Part shown: piece by piece, positions 43,268 to 51,961 of the stretch | How positions within the stretch are numbered: position 1 is the stretch's first letter | How the letters are laid out: the number at the start of each line of letters is the position of its first letter | DNA from: Chitinophaga sp. Cy-1792 | GTDB lineage: Bacteria > Bacteroidota > Bacteroidia > Chitinophagales > Chitinophagaceae | Length of the DNA stretch: 64,000 bases | Assembly: GCF_011752935.1 (NCBI RefSeq) | Contig: NZ_VWWO01000002.1 | Coordinates: 1,364,001 to 1,428,000 of the forward strand | Direction of reading: 5' to 3' | Program-made: the position numbers and the translations under genes | Notes under the pieces: generated by a model | The model's input: the letters and a program-made list of their open reading frames with translations, nothing else | Databases searched by the model: none | Told to the model about the DNA's origin: nothing

Positions 43268-44683
43268 TTATATCAGGATGGATTTAGGTTCCAGGTATTC
43301 TTCGAGTCCGAAGGTACCAAACTCCCTGCCGATACCAGATTGTTTGAACCCGCCGAAAGGCGCCAGGGGATCATGTTTAAACCCGTTTACGCACACTCTT
43401 CCTGCGTCTATTTGTGCTGCCACACGTATGGCGCGCTGTTCATCCGCGGAGGTAACGTACGCTGCCAGTCCGTAGGTGGTATCGTTGGCGATGGCGATGG
43501 CATCAGCTTCATTTTCGTAAGGAATGATGGACAGCACCGGGCCGAAGATTTCTTCCTGTGCGATGCGCATGTCGTTGCGTACGTTGGTGAAGATAGTGGC
43601 TTTGACGAAGTTGCCGTTTTCGAGTCCGGCGGGCTTGCCGGTGCCGCCGGCGAGGAGTGTGGCGCCTTCATGGATGCCGATGTTGATATAGGACTGTACG
43701 CGTTCGTACTGTTTCTCTGATACCATCGGGCCTACGTTGGTATTCTCATCGGAAGGGTTGCCTACCACCACTTGTGCGGCTGCTGCTTTGGCCAGCTGGT
43801 TGACTTCTTCGAGTCTGGATGCCGGTACCAGCAGGCGGGTAGGGGCAATACAAGCCTGGCCGTTGTTCATATAGGCGCCAAATACTGCCTGTGGAATGGC
43901 TTTTTCGAAGTCGGCATCGTCAAGGATGATGTTGGGCGACTTACCACCCAGTTCCAGGGTTACTCGTTTGATGGTGTCAACTGCTGTTCTGGCAATATGC
44001 TTACCCGTTACAGTGGAGCCGGTGAAGGATATTTTGGCGATGTCGGGGTGGGTGGTGATGGCATTACCAACTACATTTCCCAGCCCGTTTACTACGTTGA
44101 AAAGGCCTTTGGGAAGTCCGGCTTCATGGAATATTTCTGTGAGCAGCTGCGTTTGCAGGGCGCTCATTTCGCTGGGTTTTGCCACTACGGTACAACCTGC
44201 TGCGATGGCAGTGGCCAGTTTGCTGCAAATAAAGCCGTTGCTGGCGTTCCATGGCGTGATGATACCTACAACACCAACTGCGGTCAGTTGTACCATTGTA
44301 TGGCCCGCTTTGCGCTCAAATTCGAAGTTTTGCAGTGTTTCAATCAGGCTATCGAAATAGGAGAGCGAATATTGCGTACTCATGGTACAGAACTGGCGGG
44401 TGCCGCCATATTCCTGTATCATCACTTCTGTGAGCTCCGGCAATCTTTTGCTGACAGCTTCACGGAGGTTATGAAGTAGCTGGATGCGTTCCGCAACTGA
44501 AGAGTGGCGAAAAGTCTTAAATGCTTCCTTAGCGGCAGCAACTGCCCGCTCAACATCCGTTTCGTCGCCGAGTGTTACCTGCCCGAGCAGCTGGTGGTCG
44601 GTTGGACTAACAAGATCAAAAACCTGTGTGCCGTGTAATGTTACGAACGCTCCGTTGATGTAACCTTTATCTATACTTTTCAT
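43268..44683 (-). CDS. Aldehyde dehydrogenase family protein
   Basis: The protein has 471 residues. It has the standard order: GVVGIITPWNASNGFICSKL, VVAKPSEMS, FTGSTVTGKHIA, LELGGKSPNIILDDADF and NNGQACIAPTR (catalytic Cys278), EEIFGPVLSIIPY, and FGGFKQSGIGREFG near the end. Cofactor and aldehyde cannot be told from sequence. Two 17-bp direct repeats upstream and the AraC-type gene directly downstream suggest induction by that regulator, perhaps by the aldehyde or its precursor. Confidence 0.9.
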   Translation of the reverse strand: MKSIDKGYINGAFVTLHGTQVFDLVSPTDHQLLGQVTLGDETDVERAVAAAKEAFKTFRHSSVAERIQLLHNLREAVSKRLPELTEVMIQEYGGTRQFCTMSTQYSLSYFDSLIETLQNFEFERKAGHTMVQLTAVGVVGIITPWNASNGFICSKLATAIAAGCTVVAKPSEMSALQTQLLTEIFHEAGLPKGLFNVVNGLGNVVGNAITTHPDIAKISFTGSTVTGKHIARTAVDTIKRVTLELGGKSPNIILDDADFEKAIPQAVFGAYMNNGQACIAPTRLLVPASRLEEVNQLAKAAAAQVVVGNPSDENTNVGPMVSEKQYERVQSYINIGIHEGATLLAGGTGKPAGLENGNFVKATIFTNVRNDMRIAQEEIFGPVLSIIPYENEADAIAIANDTTYGLAAYVTSADEQRAIRVAAQIDAGRVCVNGFKHDPLAPFGGFKQSGIGREFGTFGLEEYLEPKSILI

Positions 44684-44732
44684 ATTTTTTTGTTTTTACT
44701 GGTACAAAGTTCAGGTAGAAACAAAAAATATG

Positions 44733-44772
44733 CTTTGTTGTACAGCTCAAATTTACTTTGTTGTACGGCTCA
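44733..44772 (-). promoter_or_regulatory. Direct-repeat operator upstream of the aldehyde dehydrogenase gene
   Basis: On the minus strand TGAGCCGTACAACAAAG and TGAGCTGTACAACAAAG (one mismatch in 17) are spaced 23 bases centre to centre, about two DNA turns. They sit 50-90 bases upstream of the ATG (44683). This is the usual layout of an AraC-type activator site. Confidence 0.6.
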
Positions 44773-44800
44773 TGATTTAAGCGGGCAGAAGTATGATATA

Positions 44801-45349
44801 TTAGTTTAAAATGTTATTGATATAGCCTTCGCAGGGATTTTCCTTTGGTACTACCTTACAGGGGTTACCCATGACGAGTGAGTATTCCGGTACATCTACG
44901 TTGACGTAGGAGTTAGGCGCTATCAGCACATTGGAGCCGATATTGACATTGCCAACGATCACGGCGCCGGTGCCGATCCATACATTGTCGCCGATGGTAG
45001 GAAAGCCTTTGAGCTTACCCCTGTTGGCCTGGCCAATGGTCACGTTATGGGCAATATTGCAGTTTTTACCGATAATGGCTTTTTCATTGATAACAATAGT
45101 TCCGAAATGCCCGATATAGAAGCCTTCTCCTATCTGTGTGGCAGACGGGATCTGGATGCCATATCTGAAAGAATACTTCCTTCTCAGCATACTATAAAAC
45201 AAACGTTTAAGGGAAAATTTACTGCCTTCCGAAGATTTACGCATCAGGTACATATACCTGAAACCCGGTATGCGCAAGCCTTTGATGAATCCTTTTGTAC
45301 CTGATAATCCGCCATAGCGGTAGAGATCAGCTTTGATTTTTCTGTTCAT
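44801..45349 (-). CDS. Left-handed beta-helix acyltransferase (serine acetyltransferase-like)
   Basis: The protein has 182 residues. After a basic N-terminal part come hexapeptide repeats: IPSATQIGEGFYIGHFGTIVIN, GKNCNIAHNVTIGQANRG, TIGDNVWIGTGAVIVGNVNIG and SNVLIAPNSYVNVDVP. The catalytic His in HNVTIGQ fits the SAT/LbH transferases that move acetyl groups to serine or sugars. No cysteine-biosynthesis genes are near, and a sugar O-acetyltransferase (surface polysaccharide modification) is as likely as SAT. Confidence 0.82.
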   Translation of the reverse strand: MNRKIKADLYRYGGLSGTKGFIKGLRIPGFRYMYLMRKSSEGSKFSLKRLFYSMLRRKYSFRYGIQIPSATQIGEGFYIGHFGTIVINEKAIIGKNCNIAHNVTIGQANRGKLKGFPTIGDNVWIGTGAVIVGNVNIGSNVLIAPNSYVNVDVPEYSLVMGNPCKVVPKENPCEGYINNILN

Positions 45350-45492
45350 GGTTTTTCAATGCCCGTCGTAGGGGCGTAATGGTTAAGATATGGTAGGGGT
45401 AAATATAGTCATTTTATTTTTATACAGATGATCCCCTGTAATGCCTGTATTAACAGGTGTTACAGGGGATAGCGGGCCAGAGCATTCCTTTA

Positions 45493-47670
45493 TTAATTGG
45501 CCCTGTTTCTTTCTTCTTCGTTGCCGAAATTACGTTGCTTCACGTTGATTAATTTATTACCCAGTTTATACGTTAGCCCTATACGGAATCCCCTCGTGTC
45601 GCCATAGCTTTGGACGGTATTTTTAATGCCATTGGAATAATAGGCGATGAGTGGTTTTTGAGCGTTGAGCAGGTCTTCCCCGGTTAAGGTTATCGCCAGT
45701 TTTTTCTTTGCCAGCAGGAACTTTACCGATACGTCGAGGATGTTGAGGGTGGAAATCTGAAAGATCTGGTAGCGGCCAGGCAGCTGTAGGGCATAATTCA
45801 GACTGAGGAAGCATGATTTTGATTTGTTGAGTGTAAAATCATTATTCGTATAGATATACCCGTTATAGCCATCTATAGAACTTACATTACTCACCCTGGA
45901 GCGTACACGCTGATAGTTCACATTGAAACCGGTGTAGCTGGTCCACCAGCTCCACTGGCTGAAATTATAATAGCTGGAAATGCCTGTCTGGCTGGTGTTG
46001 GCGTAATTCAGCGGGGTTTGCCTGGTAATATTGGTACTGCTGTCGGTAATGGATAAATCCTGGCTGAAATTGCTCACGGCAGAATGGTATACGTTTACGG
46101 TCCAGTGCTGATGCAGCATATACGAAAATTCAAGGTTGTTAATATAGGATGGTTGCAGGAATGGGTTCCCCGCTGCATAGAAATACGGGCTGCTGCGAAC
46201 AATAAAAGGGTTCAGGTAGTCGAAGTCCGGCCGGCGTATGCGGCGGCTGTAATTCAGTGAAAAGGTATTTTCCGTGTTGGGCGTATAGGTTATATAGGCG
46301 GTAGGGAAGAATTGCAGATAGCGATTGGTGTTTGTCTGGTTAAGATTTTGGGAGTAGCCGCTGGTTTGTGTAGCTTCAATCCTCCATCCGGCCTGGGTTT
46401 CCCATTTGCTGCTGATCTTTTTACTGGCAGAAAAATAAAGGGCTTCATTGTATTCTTTGTAATTAAACATATTTGACTGTTCGCTATTCAGCACCGGGCT
46501 GCCGCTATGAAGGTCAAATACGGTAAGGTCATTATTGGTATTGGTAAGGGAGAACCTGCCGCCGAAGCTGATGTTAGCCCATTTGTAAGGAATGTCGGCA
46601 TCTGCTTTAAAAGCAATGTTGTGCATTTTATTAATGTTGTTATTATTGGCAGCGAAGAAACTACCCGGAATTATCCCTTTGTAGGGATCTAGCTCATTGC
46701 CGCTATAGCTGCGGTTATCACGCTTGTCGTAGCTGAAGAAATCCAGATCCGTGCTGAAGGTTTTTTTGCCGGAATCCTGTGTGAACACCTGATGCCAGTT
46801 GATGGCATGCATAACAGGTTTATTGCCGGCCGCCACGTCTGAATTAATATAGCCATTGACGTTACTGCTGCCGTATCGGGTAGTAAGCGGCTGATTGGTG
46901 GAGTTACGGTCGGTAAAGCTACCCAGGTACCTGATGCCTGTGGCCCATGTCGGTGTCAGCTGGTAATCCAGGCCGAAACTGGCGCTGCTGGTGTTGTCGG
47001 TGGATTTATTCTTTACCACCTGTTCCCATAGTTCTTTAGGATAGAAAACCTGTGACGTACTATTGGTAAGCAGTTGCTGTTGTCCTTTATTGAATGATGC
47101 CTGCAAGGCCAGGTGGTTATGGTTGTAGTTGAATACTCCCTGTACATCGCTGCCACTATAGGTTTTCTGTATGTAGGCGGCGCCTATGCTGGCATTCCAG
47201 GAATTGGCCCTGGCCTTTTTCAGTCTGATGTTGAGAAGGCCATTATTGCCTTCTGCTTCGTATTTGGATGGGGGAGTGGTAATAACTTCAATGCTTTTGA
47301 TATTTTCTGCCGGAATGGACTTCAGGAAGATGGCGAGATCTTCTGGCGTCATACGTTGCAGGCGGTCATCTATCATCACCAATACCGCTCCTTTGCCAAT
47401 AATGGAGATATTGTCCTGTTGTACTCTCACGCCAGGCGTGGCCTTCAGGGCATCCACAGCGGTGCCGCCGGCAGGCATGATCGCATTTTCTACGTGGAAG
47501 ATCGTTCTGTCCACTTTTTGTTCTATCATTTTTTTTCTGGTGGAGATAGTAATACCTTTTAGTTCAGTGATTTTGGCAGCAGGAATGGAATCAGTGGCAG
47601 CAGCGGGTTGCTGTGCGTACACATAGGAACAGGAAAGATTTGCCAGCAGTATCAGGATCATTTGTTTCAT
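45493..47670 (-). CDS. TonB-dependent outer-membrane beta-barrel protein (OMP_b-brl_3 type)
   Basis: The protein has 725 residues from ATG 47670, which gives a signal peptide ending VYAQQ; the ATG at 47736 adds 22 residues without function. The plug domain is short but clear (GGTAVDALKATPGVRVQQDNI, IPAENIKSIEVITTPPSKYEAEG). A long barrel follows. No carboxypeptidase-regulatory domain precedes the plug, typical for the OMP_b-brl_3 group. The divergent LytS/LytTR pair starts 111 bases away and may control it. Confidence 0.85.
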   Translation of the reverse strand: MKQMILILLANLSCSYVYAQQPAAATDSIPAAKITELKGITISTRKKMIEQKVDRTIFHVENAIMPAGGTAVDALKATPGVRVQQDNISIIGKGAVLVMIDDRLQRMTPEDLAIFLKSIPAENIKSIEVITTPPSKYEAEGNNGLLNIRLKKARANSWNASIGAAYIQKTYSGSDVQGVFNYNHNHLALQASFNKGQQQLLTNSTSQVFYPKELWEQVVKNKSTDNTSSASFGLDYQLTPTWATGIRYLGSFTDRNSTNQPLTTRYGSSNVNGYINSDVAAGNKPVMHAINWHQVFTQDSGKKTFSTDLDFFSYDKRDNRSYSGNELDPYKGIIPGSFFAANNNNINKMHNIAFKADADIPYKWANISFGGRFSLTNTNNDLTVFDLHSGSPVLNSEQSNMFNYKEYNEALYFSASKKISSKWETQAGWRIEATQTSGYSQNLNQTNTNRYLQFFPTAYITYTPNTENTFSLNYSRRIRRPDFDYLNPFIVRSSPYFYAAGNPFLQPSYINNLEFSYMLHQHWTVNVYHSAVSNFSQDLSITDSSTNITRQTPLNYANTSQTGISSYYNFSQWSWWTSYTGFNVNYQRVRSRVSNVSSIDGYNGYIYTNNDFTLNKSKSCFLSLNYALQLPGRYQIFQISTLNILDVSVKFLLAKKKLAITLTGEDLLNAQKPLIAYYSNGIKNTVQSYGDTRGFRIGLTYKLGNKLINVKQRNFGNEEERNRAN

Positions 47671-47781
47671 GAGTTGCGAATTAAGTACCCCACAAAACTC
47701 AGCGGAATAAATGCCTTCTACTACTTTTATCGACAAACCCCTTCCGTTTTTCTACGAACCCGGTATGGTATCTTTTTGGAA

Positions 47782-48834
47782 ATGAATAGCTTTGTAAAAA
47801 TTGTAGCAATGAAATACCTGGGAACTTTATCAAAGAAGAAAGAAGTGATGGTACACTGCCTGTTCTGGTTACTGGCAGCGTATTTTACTTTTGTAAAGAA
47901 CCCGATACAGGTGAAATTCGTTGTGCCTGACCTGTTTTATGGTACTTACCTGGTGGTGTTTCTGGCCACTTTTTACTTTCATTACCTGGTGGTGATGAAG
48001 CTGGTATTCAGGAATTTCAGCTGGTGGCGGCTGGTGGCTGGCCTATTCATTTCTTACCTGTTCTTTACCGGTATGCGCTGGCTGACGGAGCAGGTAATCA
48101 CGGACATACTTTTCGATCGTATCAACTATACCAACCCTGCTTTTTTCAATTATATGCTCGATAACCTGCAATACAGCAGTATGCCGGTTATCCTCAGTTC
48201 TTTCCTGTGGCTGGGTATTTATGTTATCCGGTTGCTGGAATATAATCAGGCTATCCTTGAAGAAAACAAGAATACGGAGATTAAGTTTCTCAAAGCACAG
48301 ATCAACCCGCATTTTATTTTCAACACCCTGAACAATATCTATTCCATGGTATATTTTCAGTCGGATAAATCACTGCCTGCCATTGAAAAGCTCAGTCAGA
48401 TCATGCGTTTTACCACCTATGAATCGCAAAAGGAAAAGATACGGCTGGCGGATGAAGTTGAATATATCAAAGCATATATTGAGCTGGAAGAGCTTCGCCA
48501 TGCCACCACAGCATTTGTAAATTTTATAGATAATGTAGATGATGAATATATAGAAATTCCTCCGTATATGTTGTCGCCATTGGTGGAGAATGCCCTGAAG
48601 CACGGGGTGGCCTCTGCGAAAGATCCTATTACCATTACCCTGCACGCCAGTAAGCAGGCATTGAAGTTTCACGTTGAAAACGAGATCGGTACCCAGCAGA
48701 AAGATAAACTGGGCGGGATAGGGCTGGACAACCTGAAAAAGCGCCTGCACCTTTATTATCCCGGTAACCATCAGCTGCAACTGAGCAGCAGCAATAATAA
48801 ATTCACTGCACAACTATCAATCAAACTGAGATGA
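47782..48834 (+). CDS. LytS-type membrane sensor histidine kinase
   Basis: The protein has 350 residues from ATG 47782; ATG 47809 (MKYLGTL) is also possible. Four membrane helices lie in the first ~150 residues. KAQINPHFIFNTLNNI (His177) is the phosphoacceptor motif, and LVENALKHG and GIGLDNLKKRLHL are the N and G boxes. The LytTR regulator gene overlaps by 4 bases (ATGA). It is divergent from a TonB-type barrel gene. Confidence 0.9.
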   Translation: MNSFVKIVAMKYLGTLSKKKEVMVHCLFWLLAAYFTFVKNPIQVKFVVPDLFYGTYLVVFLATFYFHYLVVMKLVFRNFSWWRLVAGLFISYLFFTGMRWLTEQVITDILFDRINYTNPAFFNYMLDNLQYSSMPVILSSFLWLGIYVIRLLEYNQAILEENKNTEIKFLKAQINPHFIFNTLNNIYSMVYFQSDKSLPAIEKLSQIMRFTTYESQKEKIRLADEVEYIKAYIELEELRHATTAFVNFIDNVDDEYIEIPPYMLSPLVENALKHGVASAKDPITITLHASKQALKFHVENEIGTQQKDKLGGIGLDNLKKRLHLYYPGNHQLQLSSSNNKFTAQLSIKLR

Positions 48835-49532
48835 GAAAAAGAATCAACTGTATGATACTGGACGACGAGCCTTTTGCAGTAAAGCTGATCGCGGACTACG
48901 CCTCCAAGGTGCCTGAACTGAATGTACTGTATGCCGGCAGCGACGTATTTAAAGCCATGGAAATACTGAAGGCCGAAACGGTAGACCTGGTGTTCCTCGA
49001 TATACAAATGCCCCAGCTGACAGGGATTGAACTGATGCAGCTGTTTAACCGCCAGCATAATTTTATTATTACCTCTGCCTACCCGCAATATGCATTGGAT
49101 GCCTATCAGTTTCATGTGATCGACTTCCTGCTGAAGCCCGTTACCTTTAACCGTTTTTATCAGAGCGTGGAGAAGTATTTTCGCTGGCAGGAAACCTTTC
49201 AGCAGCAAGCAGGTAATACGGAAGAGTCACTTTTCGTAAAGGCTGACCGTAAGCACTATAAAATAGCTACCACTGAAATCATTTATATTGAAGGTTTGAA
49301 AGATTATATCCGTATCCATACGGAGTCTGACAAAATTATGGTGCTGGAAAACATGAAAGACATCCTCGAAAAGCTTCCCCGGCAGCAATTTGTACGTATC
49401 CATCGTTCCTATATCATTCCGCTCAGTAAGATTAAGGTCATAGAAGGGAATCAGATCCAGCTCACGGATGGGACGTTTTTACCCATAGGTGAAACGTACC
49501 GTAAGCTGGTGAGTGAATGGGTACAGCGGTAA
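48831..49532 (+). CDS. LytTR-family response regulator
   Basis: The protein has 233 residues. The receiver has Asp11/Asp12 and phosphoacceptor Asp57 in FLDIQMP, with DFLLKPV. The LytTR domain shows IATTEIIYIEGLKDYIRI and FVRIHRSYIIPLSKI. It overlaps the kinase stop by 4 bases. Targets are unknown; the divergent barrel gene and the fusion regulator 70 bases downstream are candidates. Confidence 0.93.
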   Translation: MRKRINCMILDDEPFAVKLIADYASKVPELNVLYAGSDVFKAMEILKAETVDLVFLDIQMPQLTGIELMQLFNRQHNFIITSAYPQYALDAYQFHVIDFLLKPVTFNRFYQSVEKYFRWQETFQQQAGNTEESLFVKADRKHYKIATTEIIYIEGLKDYIRIHTESDKIMVLENMKDILEKLPRQQFVRIHRSYIIPLSKIKVIEGNQIQLTDGTFLPIGETYRKLVSEWVQR

Positions 49533-49602
49533 TGTAACAGCAGGCAATCACCAGGTAAAAAAAGTACAAAGCTTTCTGCCGGAATGGGTTTAATTTTGGT
49601 AA

Positions 49603-50640
49603 ATGGAATTGCTGGGTGTATATATCAGGGACATCCGGGAGAAGGCAGGGTACCCGGCATCGCAATTTGCCGGCATTAGCCATATTCCCGCGCCGGCGTT
49701 GCTTCGCATGGAGCACGGACTACTGCTGCCTACCAAATACCAGCTGCTGCAATTTGCAGGTCAACTTTCCTTATCAGCCAAATCATTATTAACACAACAA
49801 CATGCCGCACTGATAAATAGCGGTGCCGGCAGCCGTATGGCTGCGCTGAAAAAAAGTTTCCGGCAGTGGCAGTCAGCAGGCGTTGTGCTGGAGTGCTTTC
49901 CCATACCTGATTATCTTCGTGCTGTTATAGAAAGTATCGTATATTTTGAATGTTCCGATAATGCCTGTCAGACGGAAAAGATTCTGCCCGATGGGCATGC
50001 GCAACTCATTCTTAACCTCAGCAGTGCTACTGCTACCCTGATAGGACAGCGCGACCAGCCGGTAGATCACCCGCAGGAAAGCAGGATGCGCCGCATCATC
50101 ATTCGTTTTCAGCCGGATGGTTTATTTTCCTGCACCGGCATTCCCCAGGAGCAGCTATTAAACCAGGCCTTTAATGCCGCTGCCATATTCGGTGAACCGG
50201 TTAATATCCTGGTGGATGCCCTTCAGAAAACTACAGACACTAAGCTGCATTTGCCGATGCTCCTGCAGTTTTTTAGCGGCCGGATGGGAGCAAGCGGGAA
50301 ATTTCCGGTAGAAGCGTCGGTGATACGTTATATGATCGAAAACATCGGTCAGCCACTGGCTTTGCTGGTAGCGAAATCCGGCTATTCACAGAAGCACCTG
50401 ATCCATCTCTTTCGTATGTTCGTTGGCGTTACCCCCAAGGTAATGCAGCAGATCCGCCTGTTCTTTAACAGCATTCAGGCTGTTTCCATGTTGCCTACTT
50501 CCAGGCTCACCGGTTTCAACTGGAGTGAAGCCTATGCTGATCAGGCACATTTCAACCGGCAGTTTACCCGTTTCTCCGGATTTACGCCTACAGCCTATCT
50601 CAATACCGGCTGTACCTGCCCGCGTATGGTGCAGCTCTGA
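49603..50640 (+). CDS. Unusual regulator: XRE-like N-terminus, DUF6597-type middle, AraC-type C-terminus
   Basis: The protein has 345 residues. Residues 1-65 look like an XRE helix-turn-helix (YIRDIREKAGYPASQFAGIS, LLRMEHGLLLPTKYQLLQFAG). Residues ~95-170 (FPIPDYLRAVIESIVYFEC, KILPDGHAQLILNL) match the ligand-type domain in front of some AraC regulators. The C-terminus (LLVAKSGYSQKHLIHLFRMFVGVTPK, FNRQFTRFSGFTPTAYL) is a normal AraC double helix-turn-helix. Two DNA-binding types in one protein is rare. It follows the LytTR gene by 70 bases. The XRE part could instead be a degenerate fold. Confidence 0.78.
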   Translation: MELLGVYIRDIREKAGYPASQFAGISHIPAPALLRMEHGLLLPTKYQLLQFAGQLSLSAKSLLTQQHAALINSGAGSRMAALKKSFRQWQSAGVVLECFPIPDYLRAVIESIVYFECSDNACQTEKILPDGHAQLILNLSSATATLIGQRDQPVDHPQESRMRRIIIRFQPDGLFSCTGIPQEQLLNQAFNAAAIFGEPVNILVDALQKTTDTKLHLPMLLQFFSGRMGASGKFPVEASVIRYMIENIGQPLALLVAKSGYSQKHLIHLFRMFVGVTPKVMQQIRLFFNSIQAVSMLPTSRLTGFNWSEAYADQAHFNRQFTRFSGFTPTAYLNTGCTCPRMVQL

Positions 50641-50702
50641 TCAGGTAAATTCCATTCAAAAGAATCGCCGGCCGCCTGGCGACCTTTGGGAAAACAACAA
50701 TC

Positions 50703-51164
50703 ATGAAGCATTTGCATAGGTTTTACCTGCTGACAATGGCCATTATGGGCATGACTATCCTTCATCATTTTTATGGGAGCCTGATCTACCCGCAGCATTT
50801 CCGGATGTATACCGCATTATTTGCAGTACCGGTAGTGCTGGCAGAATGGATAATATACAGGATGTACTCCCGCCGTGGCAAACGGCTATGGCTGGTATTA
50901 TTCCAGGTAATTACGATCATATTCCCGGTATTGTTTATCGGTTTATACGAAGGCATCTATAATCATGTATTAAAGAACATCCTGTTTTTTGGCGGGCTCA
51001 GTACCGCCGGTTTATTGAAGCTTTTTCCTCCGCCCATGTACGAAATGCCGGATAATTTCTTTTTTGAGTTTACCGGTTGTTTACAAGGTTTTTTACTGAT
51101 AGCTGCGCTTGTTTACCTGGTGAGATATTACAGCGATCAGCGGCAGATGGTCCATCCGCTATAA
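50703..51164 (+). CDS. Hypothetical four-helix membrane protein, 153 residues
   Basis: Four hydrophobic helices (YLLTMAIMGMTILHHFYGSL, MYTALFAVPVVLAEWIIYRM, LWLVLFQVITIIFPVLFIGLY, CLQGFLLIAALVYLVRY). A loop FPPPMYEMPDNFFFEFTG lies before the last helix, and HHFYGSLIYP near the first has a His pair. I recognise no family. It lies 62 bases after the fusion-regulator gene on the same strand and ends in a strong terminator, so the two may form one transcript. Confidence 0.68.
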   Translation: MKHLHRFYLLTMAIMGMTILHHFYGSLIYPQHFRMYTALFAVPVVLAEWIIYRMYSRRGKRLWLVLFQVITIIFPVLFIGLYEGIYNHVLKNILFFGGLSTAGLLKLFPPPMYEMPDNFFFEFTGCLQGFLLIAALVYLVRYYSDQRQMVHPL

Positions 51165-51172
51165 AAGATAAA

Positions 51173-51204
51173 AGGCGGATGTCTTACCGGCAAGACATCC
51201 GCCT
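51173..51204. terminator. Intrinsic terminator between the membrane protein gene and azoR
   Basis: AGGCGGATGTCTT pairs perfectly with AAGACATCCGCCT around a six-base loop. It lies between convergent genes. Confidence 0.9.
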
Positions 51205-51208
51205 CTGC

Positions 51209-51802
51209 CTAAAAATCAGCTAATATCTGCTGGTAATCCGGTTGAAACCCCGGCATGGCGGTACCTTCCACGCGGAAAGTCCTGACCGTAGTTGTACCTA
51301 CATAGGCATTGAAGGCGGCTTCTACAGGCGCCGCAATGAATTCGGTTCCCTGGGGCCAGTCGGCCAGCCGGCCACCGGAGGCAATGGCCAGGTATATTGT
51401 TTTGCCATTAAAGCGGCATTTCCGCCTGAAATTTTCATCATAATCATAAGTAACGCCAAAGCGTACCAGCTGATCGATCCAGGCCTTTAAAACGGCCGGC
51501 ATGCCCAGGTTGTACATGGGAGTACCGATGACGATAATATCAGCCTGGCTGACATCCGCCACTACCGCATCAGCATAGCGGAGCAGGGACTGTTCCTGTG
51601 CGGTGAGCGTGGCCGGATCTTTATAAAAAGCGCCGGTCAGTAGCTCATCCGGGAAGGGAGGAGGTGATTTTGTCAGGTCTCTTTCGGTTAAGTCGATGAC
51701 TTCACGGGACAGTAACCTGTCTGTGATGGCGGTACTCAGGCCTTTACTGTAGGAGGCAGCGCGTGGACTGGTGGTGATATGTAATACCCGTTTGTTTGTC
51801 AT
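51209..51802 (-). CDS. azoR: FMN-dependent NADH-azoreductase (AzoR-type flavodoxin-fold)
   Basis: The protein has 197 residues. The N-terminal HITTSPRAASYSKGLSTAI matches the FMN-phosphate loop of AzoR (SxRxxxS..S). QADIIVIGTPMYNLGMPAVLKAWIDQLVRFGVTY is the classic quinone-reductase/azoreductase core with the PMYNLGMPA motif. It transfers electrons from NADH to azo compounds or, more likely in the cell, quinones. No regulator is adjacent, and the terminator of the glycan locus lies just upstream. Confidence 0.93.
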   Translation of the reverse strand: MTNKRVLHITTSPRAASYSKGLSTAITDRLLSREVIDLTERDLTKSPPPFPDELLTGAFYKDPATLTAQEQSLLRYADAVVADVSQADIIVIGTPMYNLGMPAVLKAWIDQLVRFGVTYDYDENFRRKCRFNGKTIYLAIASGGRLADWPQGTEFIAAPVEAAFNAYVGTTTVRTFRVEGTAMPGFQPDYQQILADF

Positions 51803-51858
51803 GGTAACAATTATTTACTCCCATGACGATCGGCAAAAGCAAATGGGGACATCTGTAT

Positions 51859-51895
51859 AAAAAAAATAGAGGACGCCCCCTATCAGGACGTCCCC
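51859..51895 (-). terminator. Intrinsic terminator of the glycan-utilisation locus
   Basis: On the minus strand GGGGACG pairs with CGTCCTC (one mismatch), followed by TATTTTTTTT. It lies ~70 bases past the GH18 gene stop. Confidence 0.7.
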
Positions 51896-51961
51896 ATTGT
51901 ATGTCACCCGCTATGTATGAAGGGCTAATAGATATGTGCTGGTAACAGGTGAAAGCAATGA

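Noticed and set aside
43772..44479. 235-codon plus-strand frame
   Set aside because: It is antisense to the aldehyde dehydrogenase and rich in Cys and Gly as expected from shadow reading of that gene.
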